DNA of 64,000 nt from Lepas anatifera. Its lineage: Eukaryota > Arthropoda > Thecostraca > Lepadidae. Made by a program: the position numbers and the translations under genes. Location of the stretch: NCBI GenBank assembly GCA_034440635.1, contig JAOTON010000971.1:1860001-1924000 (forward strand), in the 5' to 3' direction. Position 1 is the first letter of the stretch. Every line of letters starts with the position of its first letter. Below the pieces are notes generated by a model that did no database searches, had not been told where the DNA came from, and saw nothing but the letters and a program-made list of their open reading frames with translations. Positions 1 to 10,497 of the stretch are shown one piece after another.

Positions 1-2099
1 GGTCAAAGAGGTAATTAGTTTCATATTTTCTTTTAAAAAAATGAGGAAAGATCATGGCTTTGAATGGATCTAAAATACATCTCAGGAGTGGTAAAAAGTA
101 AATGTATCTCTTTGGCGTTTCTTTTATTGTGCACTGGAACCCACGGTTAGTAAAGACACTTTGGGACCCGGGGAGACTGCATGGGGACTATTTTCTCCCC
201 AATCAATGATCAAAATTATCTTCAGAAGCCTTAAACAGTTTGAAGAAGACCAACTAATGTTTAGAATAGGCCCGTCTCGTTCAATGAGCCCATGTTTGTC
301 ATTGGGGATTAGGTTTCTGTGATGGGCCCTTTCTTTTTCACAAGGAGCCCACACGACAAACAAATATTTTTATTGAGAGCAGAGGCTGTCCCGGCGATGT
401 TAAATACGGCTTGCTCTCTATGAGGCGGGTCAATTCTGGGTCATCATATAGGTGAGTGGGTCTTGCCTCCGCGTGGGCGGCCAAATTTTTAGCTCTCATC
501 CCCCCTATAGCGTTAGAATTTCCGTGTTAATTTTTCCTCCCCAGTCAGAGTGCGATCCGAGCGTTTGAGCGGTCCTCCTCGTGAGAACGCATTGGTCCTT
601 AAAACTACCCTCGTCACTTCAGTCATGTACGAAAAAAACAGTCATATTCCTTTTTGCGAAAGTCACATGTCCCCTTTAACTCTACTTGAAAATGTACGAG
701 GCCCTCCCTTTTTGTATAACCTACCTTCCAATGTTGCTCAACTGTTCAGAACAACCCTGCGCTGGGTAAATCCAAAAAGAAAGAACACGCGTGCAAAGGT
801 AACGCAAGCACCCCCACCCTTTTGTTCTGAAAAACGTCCAAGTAAAAGAGATTCGAGCGCCCACCCCCATTCAGCCAATTTTGCCTCATCCCCTCCAAAA
901 AGCGCAATGTATCATGCGCGACTGAGATCGTTGGCTGGGTTCTAAGCTGTCGACATGCTCAGCAAGGGTGGTCGTTGAGCTCGATTGATTCCTTCCGTCA
1001 AGTGCCCTGGCCCTCCTGCGCCTCGCGCCTTACGGATTCTGGGCAAACTACTCGATCGCCTCCTGGCGCACATTTCACCCGACCTTGGGTTCTTCGCTGG
1101 GCGCCGCCTCCGGACTTACCCCCAATACTTGACTACTCAGGGCACTTGCTTCCGGAATCAGATCAACTGCCTTTGCTGAGCAGGGGCGTCCCAGAACCCA
1201 ACCTACGTCTCGGCTGATTGAGAGGCGAGCATCTAATGCGGGAAAGACGCCACTTGACATCTTCCAAAAAAAAAACGACCCTCACCATCGCCCACAGACA
1301 TACTGTACACAGGGGTACGGCTCACAGAACGTCTTCCTCATCAGCTTCTTCGATGTGTATGTATCCAGACTCGACATCTCCAGTAGGCGATATAATTGTC
1401 CTACAACACGCTGAGTTCATGAGGCCCAGTATTACGGTAGCCCCGTCAGTATTTTAATCCCTCCCTCGCTGTAATTAGCGCGGCTGGACGGCTGGAGGGG
1501 GTGCGGCGTTACCCGACCCCACCGACCGCGGTCTCGGTGGTTGGTGATACCGTAGCTGTTCTGCCCGGCCCAGGGACAAAAGATACCTACTTAAACGGAA
1601 TAACGAAGTCTCTTTTTTTTAGTGATACAATACTAAACCCTATTGAATTCAAAATATCGTGAGCATATTCTCCAGACGTTCCGGAATTCGCCAATTCCAG
1701 CTAGGATCGTTATTATCTTCCGTCTCAATTATCCCGAACCGATGGTTTTACAAAGGGCAGGATTCAATACATTTCTTGATCATCACTTTATTACCAAAAA
1801 AACGGAGCTCTACCAGATTGCGCCAAAAGCATGCCAAAAGTGTTCCAAAACAATATATAAACATGCTGAGGCGACACGTGGCCCCTATCGTACATAGCAC
1901 CGTCCAATGTCGGCCTGATGTTTTCATGTGAGGAGAACGGGTCATCCTTCCGAGTCCAAGAGCTCGGGGACAAACGGTTAATTTTTCACAACGCGTGTCT
2001 CCAAAAAAAGGAAATCGAAAAGTCAACGCAATCTTAAAAATCGGTACAAAAATGATAGGGACATCCTGCAGGCACATGGGTAAAAAGAAATAAATGAGG

Positions 2100-2530
2100 T
2101 CAAACAAGGGGGTTATATATATGGCTCCCTTTTTGCGCACTCACCGGCGGATCCGTCAACCAGGCACCCTCTCCTGCGACTGTACACCTGCGAGCCAGAG
2201 CAACTGCTAGCCTCGAGGCAGCTTAGCAGCTCCTATAGAGCGGACCTCCACTCTCTTCACTCATGGCAGCGGGGTAGGAGAAGCCCCCGCTGCGCCTCTT
2301 CCGGAGCTCGGCACCACCTCCACTCTCTACCGGGGCTCAGATCAGAGTCCCTCTCTCGCCGGCGTTGTTTTTCAACCCCTCATGACGGCTGTCCCCTCTT
2401 ACTGAGTACCGCCACGTCGCCGTGGTGCTGCCAAGGGTGCGTTCTAGTGCCGACCCCGGCCGAAAAGTTACGCGCAAAAAGGGAGCAGAGACTCAGGCGT
2501 CGTTCTAATAAAAAGGAAACAGAATTTATT
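2100..2530 (+). promoter_or_regulatory. LTR-like or promoter-like block (TATA then AATAAA)
   Basis: A TATATATAT run lies at 2114-2122 in front of a C/T-rich stretch, and AATAAA lies at 2507-2512 followed by T-rich sequence. This order and spacing resemble U3-R-U5 of a solo LTR. I could not define TG/CA ends or a target duplication, and no coding part is attached. It could equally be an unrelated Pol II promoter or chance. Confidence 0.25.
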
Positions 2531-2750
2531 TCTGTATTCCAACGCATCTTTTTTGTCCTCTTTTTCTGTTTTTTTTGCCTAGAGCACTTTTGATAACTTT
2601 CGCAAGAAAATTGACGTCTCCATGTTTGGCCGGCGCAAAGAGGGGAAAGGGGTAATGTATCCGGCCCAAACAAACCCAAGTGCCTGCAGTCGTGTCCGAC
2701 GCCTGTGAAATGACCATAGCAGCCGCCTCTCCGCGACGGCCCGCACACAA

Positions 2751-2751
<1 letters not shown>

Positions 2752-2805
<54 letters not shown>
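2752..2805. repeat. (CA)n microsatellite
   Basis: About 27 uninterrupted CA dinucleotides are seen directly. The tract lies in the left-arm-specific segment, so it has no partner in the right arm. Confidence 0.97.
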
Positions 2806-2807
<2 letters not shown>

Positions 2808-5559
2808 CAGATACAAAGGCGGCGGCGCAGGCATAGTCCTGAATATGACGATAGGCAAGAATAAGTTTGGAACAAATGTTACATTTCTACAGGACATGTC
2901 AGATCAAATCCCGATACACTTTGGGAAGTCCCATGATGGTTACATGGACTACTGATTTTGCTTATATGATGATGATTAGCACACAGGGCCTTAACTAGCC
3001 ATAAGGGTCTAATAAACCACTAGGTCAGAGCAGTGATCCCAGTTCCCTTCAATCTGAGCTAGCCAGCCACGAAGGATCTATTACTTAAGTTCATGGACCT
3101 TGGCTTACTTCAAGACCCGAGTTATTGTAAACCTTTCTAAGGCTATATTCTAATATAATGCCCTCCTAAGACTTGACTGAGACAAGCAACTTGCCGTATT
3201 CCAATGTGGTATTTTGACCTTCTTCCGTGCGTAGCCACGCTCGACGTAGGACAAGCGTACCCGGGATGCACAGGGACCAGTACCGACCTAGTCTACGCAG
3301 AATATCAGCATACTGATCTAATGTGCGCACTACGATCACAATGCTGATTTGACCCCACCTGCGCAGTGTGGGTGCAGGCTGGAAATCAGAATAAAATATC
3401 GACGTGCGTGCGCCCATTCTTATGTACTCTCGGCATCAGAATACGGCCCCAAGCAAAGGCCCAGTTTAGGGATACTCCACATCAGCGATCAACTCGGAAA
3501 AATGTGTTTGTGTCTCCCTCAACGGCATCCACCTGAATTTTTGCAGGAACTATAACTAGCTATAACCAGATTTTGGCCGTTGGCCTGTCTTCGCTGTGCT
3601 ATGGCAGCCACATAGGACCCTCGACTGACCAAAGTGAACTCAAAGTCGTTCACAGTGTACACTTGTACACTTCCCTTTTCTTCACTTTCACTTTCCGGCT
3701 TTCTCCAGGGGTTCGCTAACTGGCAGATTTAGATCCTAATGGATTTAAGGGTCCCACCAGTCCCACTCACAGCAGTCAAAGACTGTCATGGATGGTTACC
3801 CGCCTGGATGCAGGGGGCCCAGCGGCTTCCCGATTAGACCTCAGGTCACATCATGACCTTCCACAAGAATATGGCAGGCCTTACTGGGCACGGAAAGACC
3901 CGTTGGTCCCGGAGTGCCCTTTTTATAGACCGTGCGTTCAGTTCCAAATATATATATTTACGATACAGAGTCCTCTTATGGTCACCGGAGGTATCGCCCT
4001 GTCCGACAAAAAAGCGTGCTGGCAAGACATGGCCCTGACTGCGACCGAAAGATCTGTTAGTTACAGAGATCCCTGTTGACCTAAGATTGCCCTATTGATA
4101 ACGAGGAGACTCCTGGTCCCAAAGGACCTGCTGACCGTAGAGGGCCCTACTTGTCACAGCATCCCCCGCTGGCACAGAGGGCATTCTCGGTTTCTCGGTG
4201 GCAGACAGAAGGCTCTTCTGACTGCACTGGGCCCTGCCGACCACGGAATGATGTGCTGGTCATGCTTGTCACAGAGGGCCCTGTTGAAAACAGGTGACCC
4301 ACCCGATTAAAGAGTGTTCTTCTGCCCCTTGGGGACCCTGACGGTCACATATAGGGTGTCGCTTGCCGCAGAGGGTCACGCTTGTAACAGCAAGTCATGC
4401 TGGTCCCCGAGGTTAACGGTTGGTCATAGATTGGCGTAGCCCTGCTGCCCTTCGCGCGATCTTTTCCCTTCGGGTGCCTCTCATGCGACTGTGCTAGCCG
4501 CTCCACCCCTTTACTACGTTTCTGTTCCTCCCTACTATAGTTCCATCACCCAAAAACTCTCCTTCCCCGATCACCTAGGCATTTTCCAGCTCTATCAACC
4601 GGCCGCAAACTCAACCTATCCAAGGTGATGATGTTAGAGATTGCACCTGATCAACACTGACCGGCTTATCTATCACTGATCAACAACCGAGAGGGTTGGG
4701 TACATGGACGATTCAGGATTTCGATAAGAGGGAAGCGAAGTCTCGGGGGGCGGTCAGACTACCATTTGGGGATCAGCCTTTGGTATCATGGATCTTTGTG
4801 ATGCTAATTTTGCGTATTTGTGATGCCATTTGAAAAAGTGCCGATTAAAAAAGCACGTTGCCAAGAAAAGGAAGATTTTCTCAAAGTGCCTCTAGTTAAA
4901 TAAGCAACAAGTAAACAGGGCAACTTCTACCTGGATTACGTTTTGAAGCAGAATTCACGCAGAGACGGCCGTTGGAGATTTTGCGAACCAGTCGTTGCAG
5001 TTTACCCTGTCTGCGCAGAGTGGATAGTGATAAATCCATAATATTCTACATAAGGCGAAACTTTTTGCTGTTTACAAACATGTGGGAGAGGACGCAACCA
5101 AAATTATGCAGGTGCCTCCTGCCGAGCTCTCAATGTTTTTCTTACACAGATGACGTGGGAATTTCGCATTGCTGTCTGGACACAGCCTTTCATTAGTGGC
5201 ACTGTGAAAAAAACACCTCGGCAAAATAATTAAATTATCGAAGTCAACCGCTTATAGGGTTATCAATAGATCCGGAATGTTTTTTTAAATACATTTAAGG
5301 GATATTGGTATATGTGCTCAAAATTTGCTTCACAAGAACCATTACTTTTACCAGTCCCCTTTATTCCATCGTAGCATGTTCTTGTTGCAAAAGACGACAC
5401 AACCACATATTGGACGGGCACACGACCACACATCGGATGGGCGTGAATGCACCCTGGGGGATCCTGCGTGGTAACGGAGCAAAATGACACCAATCGATAC
5501 CCAAAGCATACATTAAAAGAACTCGGGGCAATTGTTACCACTCAAAGCTGAGAGCTGTC

Positions 5560-6440
5560 CATGTGCTATGGTAGTACCATGTTGCAGTGGGATGCCCTAA
5601 GGCTGAAAAAGAGCGGTTAATCGTGAAATTGGAGCACCCGAACACAAAGTAGAGGACATCCGAAGTTGAAGGCGGTACACGTAAAAGTGGGGCGCCCCAA
5701 GGCTAAGAAAGAACAGACAATTGTCGAAAATGGGCGCGCAATCATGCACTAGCGGGCAGTCAAAAGTGGATCAGAGCGATCAATTTTACGGTGGGCCGCT
5801 TTAGAGCTAAAAGGGACGGTCAATCATGATATAGGGGTTCTGAACCACAATGCGGATGGCGGCCAGAGGTGAATGAGGGCTGTCCACGGTGAAGTGGGGT
5901 GCTCTAAAGCTGCACAAGAGCGGCCAGCAGTGGAGAAGGTGCGCGCAATGATACAGAAGACAGCGGCTTAAAATGGATGAGGGCTGTCCACGTTGCAGTG
6001 GGGCACCCTAGGGCTGAAAAGTGGGTCAATTGTGAAAACGGGGAGCCCAGTCACAAAGTTAAGGGCGCCTGTAGGTAAATGACGATGGTCCACGTCGCAG
6101 AGGTCCGCCAAGCGCTGAAAAAGGGTGGCCAAACGTGAAAAATGGGGTTCCCAACCATAAAATAGAGGGCGTCCGGAGGTGAATGAGGAGTCCACATTGA
6201 AGTCAGGCGCCCTAGATCTGCAAAGGAGCGGTCAATAGTGGAGAACAGGAGAACAATCATGCAGAAGAGGGCGGCCAAAGGTAGGCACGGGTGGTCCATG
6301 TTGCAGTGGGGCGCTCTAGAGCTGAAAAGGGCGGCCAATCGTGAAATATGGGCGCCTAACCACAAAGAAGAGGGCGTCAAAAAATCGATGAGGGTGGTCC
6401 ACGTTGAAGTGTGACGCCTATTAGTGACCCAGGGGCATCA
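5560..6440. repeat. Older 104-bp tandem repeat (left arm)
   Basis: The landmark GTCCACGTTGCAGTGGGGC (with variants) recurs at about 5884, 5978, 6088, 6192, 6294 and 6398, a spacing near 104 bp. Each unit breaks into five pieces of 18-22 bp that end in GGGCGCC-like or GGGCGTCC-like boxes. Copies are clearly diverged. The matching block in the right arm is about 22380-23110. Open frames here are by-products of the period and are not called as genes. Confidence 0.8.
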
Positions 6441-7040
6441 TATATGAGGGAGTGCTTAGGTATATAAATGAGTCCAGCATTGATGCAGCATGGGAGTGCC
6501 AAAAGTTCAGTGTGAAACGGTGGTACACCTTGTGGGACGCCGGTGGTCTATAGCCGGGGGAAGTGTGGTGAGTTAGTCAGTTAGTTATTTGGGCTTTCGG
6601 GCGAGGGATGGTAATGGTGATAGTGCATCGGGGGGACGCTGATACTTCACCGAGGCGATACCGAGACTGGAATTATGGATACCGGTGGTGCAGGCAAGGG
6701 GCGCCTGCAGCACATAGGCGTGGAACCGTCAGTGGAGCGTCTGTGGGAGCAAATAATCCATCTTAGGGACACTGGTAGGGTAACAACAGGGTAGAAGGGG
6801 GTACACGAACAGGGCACTGGTTGGGCAACAGGGAGGAGAAGACATTGCATGGGAAGAGCGCTGACGGCGCAATTTGGTAATCAAGGAGACACCGAAGCTG
6901 AAGTTTGGAGCTTCCGGTGATACAGCTTGGGAGTACTTGCATTCAGTGAAATTTGTGGGAGCTGTCAAGGGGAGGCGCTGGTAAGACAATGGGCCACGTT
7001 TGGGATGCAGGAAATTCAAAGTAAAGAGAAGCTGCATGGG
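6440..7040. repeat. Degenerate continuation of the satellite (left arm)
   Basis: Scattered GGGCGCC, GGAGTGCC and GATGCAGCATGGG pieces suggest decayed units of the same satellite that links the older and younger arrays. The period is no longer regular. No gene is seen. Its partner lies at about 21700-22380. Confidence 0.5.
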
Positions 7041-10000
7041 GATTCTGGCAGGGATGTGTTGGTGCGTTCATGGAGCTAACGATAGGCACCGATCATGCAC
7101 CATGGAGGCACAGGGCATGCTGTCAAAAGTTGGGGCGCCAATAATGGCGCGTGGTGGGGGGATGTGGTTGGGCGCCGATAGAGCAAAAGTAAGATACCAA
7201 TGATTCATCAAACAATCAGCAGAAATATGTGGGCGCCTATAGTGAAGTGTGGGGGCATCAATGGAGCGAAAGAAAATCACCAATGTGTACCATGGGTGCC
7301 GCCAGACAAAGCGGTTTGTCGAAATGTGGGGCCGCTCCCGATGAGCCCACGGCTGGAAATGAAGGCGCCGGTGGAGCAAAGAACAGGCACCAATGATTCA
7401 TTATGGGGGCGCCAGTGATACAGAACGATGTGTCAACAGATGGTGGAAAGAGGCGGGGGGGGAAGGCGCCCATAAAGCTAAAAGCAGACAACAATAATGC
7501 ATCATAAGAGTGGGGCTCGGGTGGTATAGGAGGGGCTGTTGGAAGGTGAAGACCCCCTCAATGGGGCATGGGGGCGCCGTTTGATATTAAAAAAGAAACG
7601 CACCAATTATGCACCATTTGGGCGCCAGAGGTAAAGAGCGGGTCCAAAAAGCAGGGGGTGCCCACAGTGAAGCGTGGGGGCGCCGCGCCGGTGGAGTGCA
7701 CCGAAGACACCATTGATGCCCAATGGGGATGCCGGTGGTACATGCAGGGTTTCAGCACATGGGGCGCCCACAGTGACGCGTGGCGGCGCCGTTGAAGTAA
7801 AAACGAGACATCAATGCTGCACCACGGAGGCGCCAGTGGTATGGAGCGGATTATCCGAAGGTGGGGGCGCCCGTAGTGAGGATTAGGGCGCCAATAGTTT
7901 ATAGCAGAATGCCAAGAAGTGGGAGAGCCTACGATGAGGCTTGGGGCGCCGGTGGAGTGAAACGAAAGCACCAATGATGCACCATGGGGGCGCCAGTGGC
8001 ATAGAGCGGATTGTTAGAAAGTGGGGGCGACCGTAGTGGGGAGTGGGGATCCAGTAGTACATAGCAGGGAGAGAGAGTGGGGGCTCACTGGTATAAAACG
8101 GGCTGGTAAAAGGTGAAGATCCCCTCAGTGAGGCATGGGGGCGCCATTTGAGCAAAAAGGCACCAATGATGTACCACGGTGGCGCCAATGGTGAAGATCG
8201 GCTCTAAAAAGCAAAGGCGCCCACGGTGAAGCGTGGGGCGCCGGTGAAGTACACAGAAGACACCAATGATGCTCAATGGGGGCATCGGTGGTACATGAGG
8301 GTTCAAAAGGTAGGGCGCCCACAGTAACGCGTGGGGGCGCCGTTGGAGCAAAAACGAGACATCAATGCTGCACCATGGAGGCGGCAGTGGTATAGAGCGG
8401 ATTTTCCGAAGGTGGGGGCGCCCGTGGTGAGGATTGGGGCGCCAATAGTTTATAGCGGGATGCCAAGAAGTGGGAGAGCCCACGATGAGGCTTGGGGGCG
8501 CCGGTGGAGTGAAACGAAGGCACCAATGCTGCCCAAGGGGGGCGCCGGTGATACATGCGTTGTTCCAAAAGATGGGGCGCCCACAGTGATGCGTGGGGGC
8601 GCCGCTGGAGCAAAAACGAGACATCAATGCTGCACCATTGAGGCGCCAGTGATATAGAGCGGATTTCTAGAAGATGTGGCCGCCCGTAGTGAAGTGTGGG
8701 GCGCCGGTAGTATATAGCGGGATGTCAAGAGTTGGAAGAGGCTTGGGGGCACCAGTGGAGTGACACGAAGGCACCAATGATGCACGATAGGGGCGCCGGT
8801 GGTACATGCGGGGTTTCAAAAGATGGGGTGCTTACAGTGACGCGTGGGGGCGGCGTTGGAGCAAAAAACGAGACATCAATGCTGCACCATGGAGGCGCTA
8901 GTGGTATAGAGCGGATTGTTAGAAGGTGGTGGCGCCCGTAGTGGGGAGTGGGGATCCAGTAGTACGTAGCGGGGAGACAGAGTGGGGGCTCCACTGCTAT
9001 AAAACGGGCTGGTAAAGGGTTAATGCCCCCTCAAAGAGGCACGGCGGCGCCATTTGAGCAAAAAGGCACCAATGATGTACCACGGAAGCGCCAATGGTAA
9101 AGAGAGGCTCTAAAAAACAGAGGCGCCCATGGTGAAGCGTGGGGGCGCCGGTGGAGTGCACAGAAGACATCAATGCTGCATCTTGCAGGCGCCAGTGGTA
9201 TAGAACGGATTTTTAGAAGATGGGGGCGCCCGTAGTGAAGAGTAGGGTGCCGGTAGTATATAGCGGAATGTCAAGAGGTGGAAGAGGCTTGGGGGCGCCG
9301 TTGGAGTGAAACGAAGGCACCATTGATGCCCAATGGTGGCACCGGTGGTACATTCGGGGTTTCAAAAGATGGGGCGTCCACAATGACGCGTGGGGGCGCC
9401 GTTGGAGCAAAAACGAGACATCAATGCTGCACCATGGAGGAGCCACTGGTATAGAGCGGATTGTTAGAAGGTGGGGGCGCCCGTAGTGGGGAATGGGGAG
9501 AGAGAGTGGGGGCTCCACTGGTATAAAACGGGCTGGTAAAGGGTGAAGGCCCCCTCATTGAGGCACGGGGGCGCCAATTGGGCAAAAAGGCACCAAAGAT
9601 GTACCACGGGGGCGCCGATGGTAAAGAGCGGCTCTAAAAGCAGAGGCGCCCACGGTGAAGCGTGAGGCACCGGTGAAGTACACAGAAGACACCAATGATG
9701 CCCAATGGGGGCGCCGGCGGTACATGAGGGTTCCAAAAGGTAGGGCGTCCACAGTGACGCGTGGGGGCGCCGTTGGAGGAAAAAACGATACATCAATGCT
9801 GCACCATGGAGGCGCCAGTGGTATAGACCGGATTTTCCGAAGGTGGGTGCGCCTGTGGTGAGGATTGGGGCGCCAATAGTTTATAGTGGGGTGCCAAGAA
9901 GTGGGAGAGCCCACGATGAGGCTTGGGGGCGCCGGTGGAGTGAAACGAAGGCACCAATGATGCCCAATGGGGGCGCCGGTGGTACATTCGGGGTTCTAAA

Positions 10001-10260
10001 AGATGGGGCGCCCACCGTGATGCGTGGGGGCGCCGCTGGAGCAAAAACGAGACATCAATGCTGCACCATGGAGGCGCCAGTGATATAGAGCGGATTTTTA
10101 GAAGATAGGGGCGCCCGTAGGGAAGAGTGTGGCGCCGGTAATATATAGCGGGATTTCAAGAGGTGGAAGAGGCTTGGGGGCGTCGGCGGAATGAAATAAG
10201 GGCACCAATGATGCACCATGGGGGCGCCAGTGATGCAGGGCAGGTTGTCAAAATGTGGTA
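7040..10260. repeat. GGCGCC satellite, 104-105 bp higher-order unit (left arm)
   Basis: This is a dense array of units separated by GGGGCGCC boxes. A typical unit has block A (about 44 bp, carrying CAATGATGCACCATGGGG), block B (about 35-37 bp, carrying GGTATAGAGCGGATT or GGTACATGCGGGGTT) and block C (about 22 bp). The midpoint of A carries a decayed box, GGCACC, so the unit resolves into five pieces of 16-22 bp. Because 105 is 35 codons, long open frames rich in GAP and WAP appear on both strands. These are artefacts of the period. Block order varies along the array. Confidence 0.93.
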
Positions 10261-10497
10261 TTAGCATGCAGCGGAATTACCAGGGGCGCCAGTATTTCCG
10301 TTTGGCATGCAAATGTGGAGCAAATGGAGGCGGCCCCGGGGGCGCCTTAGTGCCGAGGGGCGCCTTACCGGCGAGGAGGGGGGCCGCGGCCCCCGCGGCC
10401 CCCTGGATCCGCCCCTGCCCCCGTGGACTGGGGCCCCCTTGAGGTGGGCCCCCTCTAAGGTTGGCCCCCCACTTTTCAAACTGTTCCTACGCCCCTG
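10260..10497. mobile_element. Abutting DNA-transposon-like termini
   Basis: Very GC-rich sequence contains two outward-type ends read on the minus strand. CAGGGGCGTAGGAACAG begins at 10497 and CAGGGGCGGATCCAGG begins at about 10416. The CAGGGG start is common for hAT-type terminal inverted repeats (family knowledge), and the second end recurs at 27190 and 35273 in this window. No full element or target duplication could be delimited. The 10497 end cuts into the 3' end of LINE-A ORF2. Confidence 0.45.

Larger units (their letters stand above)
316..2886. repeat. Segment present in left arm only (2.57 kb indel between arms)
   Basis: The arms align up to a shared TTTCT near 312 and resume with TTTCTACAGGACATGTC near 2887. 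On the right arm the two flanks are directly joined near 25805. The extra 2.57 kb is therefore either an insertion in the left arm or a deletion from the right. It has a GC-rich middle (960-1600), a TATA-like and AATAAA-bearing block near 2100-2530 and a CA microsatellite. I find no terminal inverted repeats, no clear target duplication beyond TTTCT, and no recognisable protein. Confidence 0.75.
1..10250. repeat. Left arm of giant inverted repeat (arm 1L)
   Basis: This segment reappears as its reverse complement at about 18660-26122. Position 1 pairs with about 26122, positions 1-314 pair with 25812-26122, and 2887-10250 pairs with 18660-25810. In a sample around 5268-5380 against 23290-23420 I count about six differences in 112 bases, so identity is near 95%. 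The outer part is non-repetitive and the inner part is satellite. The arm is still matching at the window edge, so its true outer end is not visible. Confidence 0.9.

Noticed and set aside
2680..2955. Frame with a HTHTHT run
   Set aside because: It is a translation of the CA microsatellite.
3166..3417. Frame conserved between arms (83 residues here, 79 at 25245-25484)
   Set aside because: Conservation is expected from the inverted duplication. The four or so differences in 79 residues are mostly replacements, and there is no domain or gene context.
4090..4410. Possible minisatellite of GGCCCTG and GTCACAGAGGG pieces
   Set aside because: Pieces recur, but spacing is irregular and I could not define a unit.
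7558..10088. Many open frames of 70-180 codons on both strands, rich in GAP, WAP and HWCL
   Set aside because: They arise because the satellite unit is about 105 bp (35 codons), so any open unit stays open. The same happens on both strands and in both arms.
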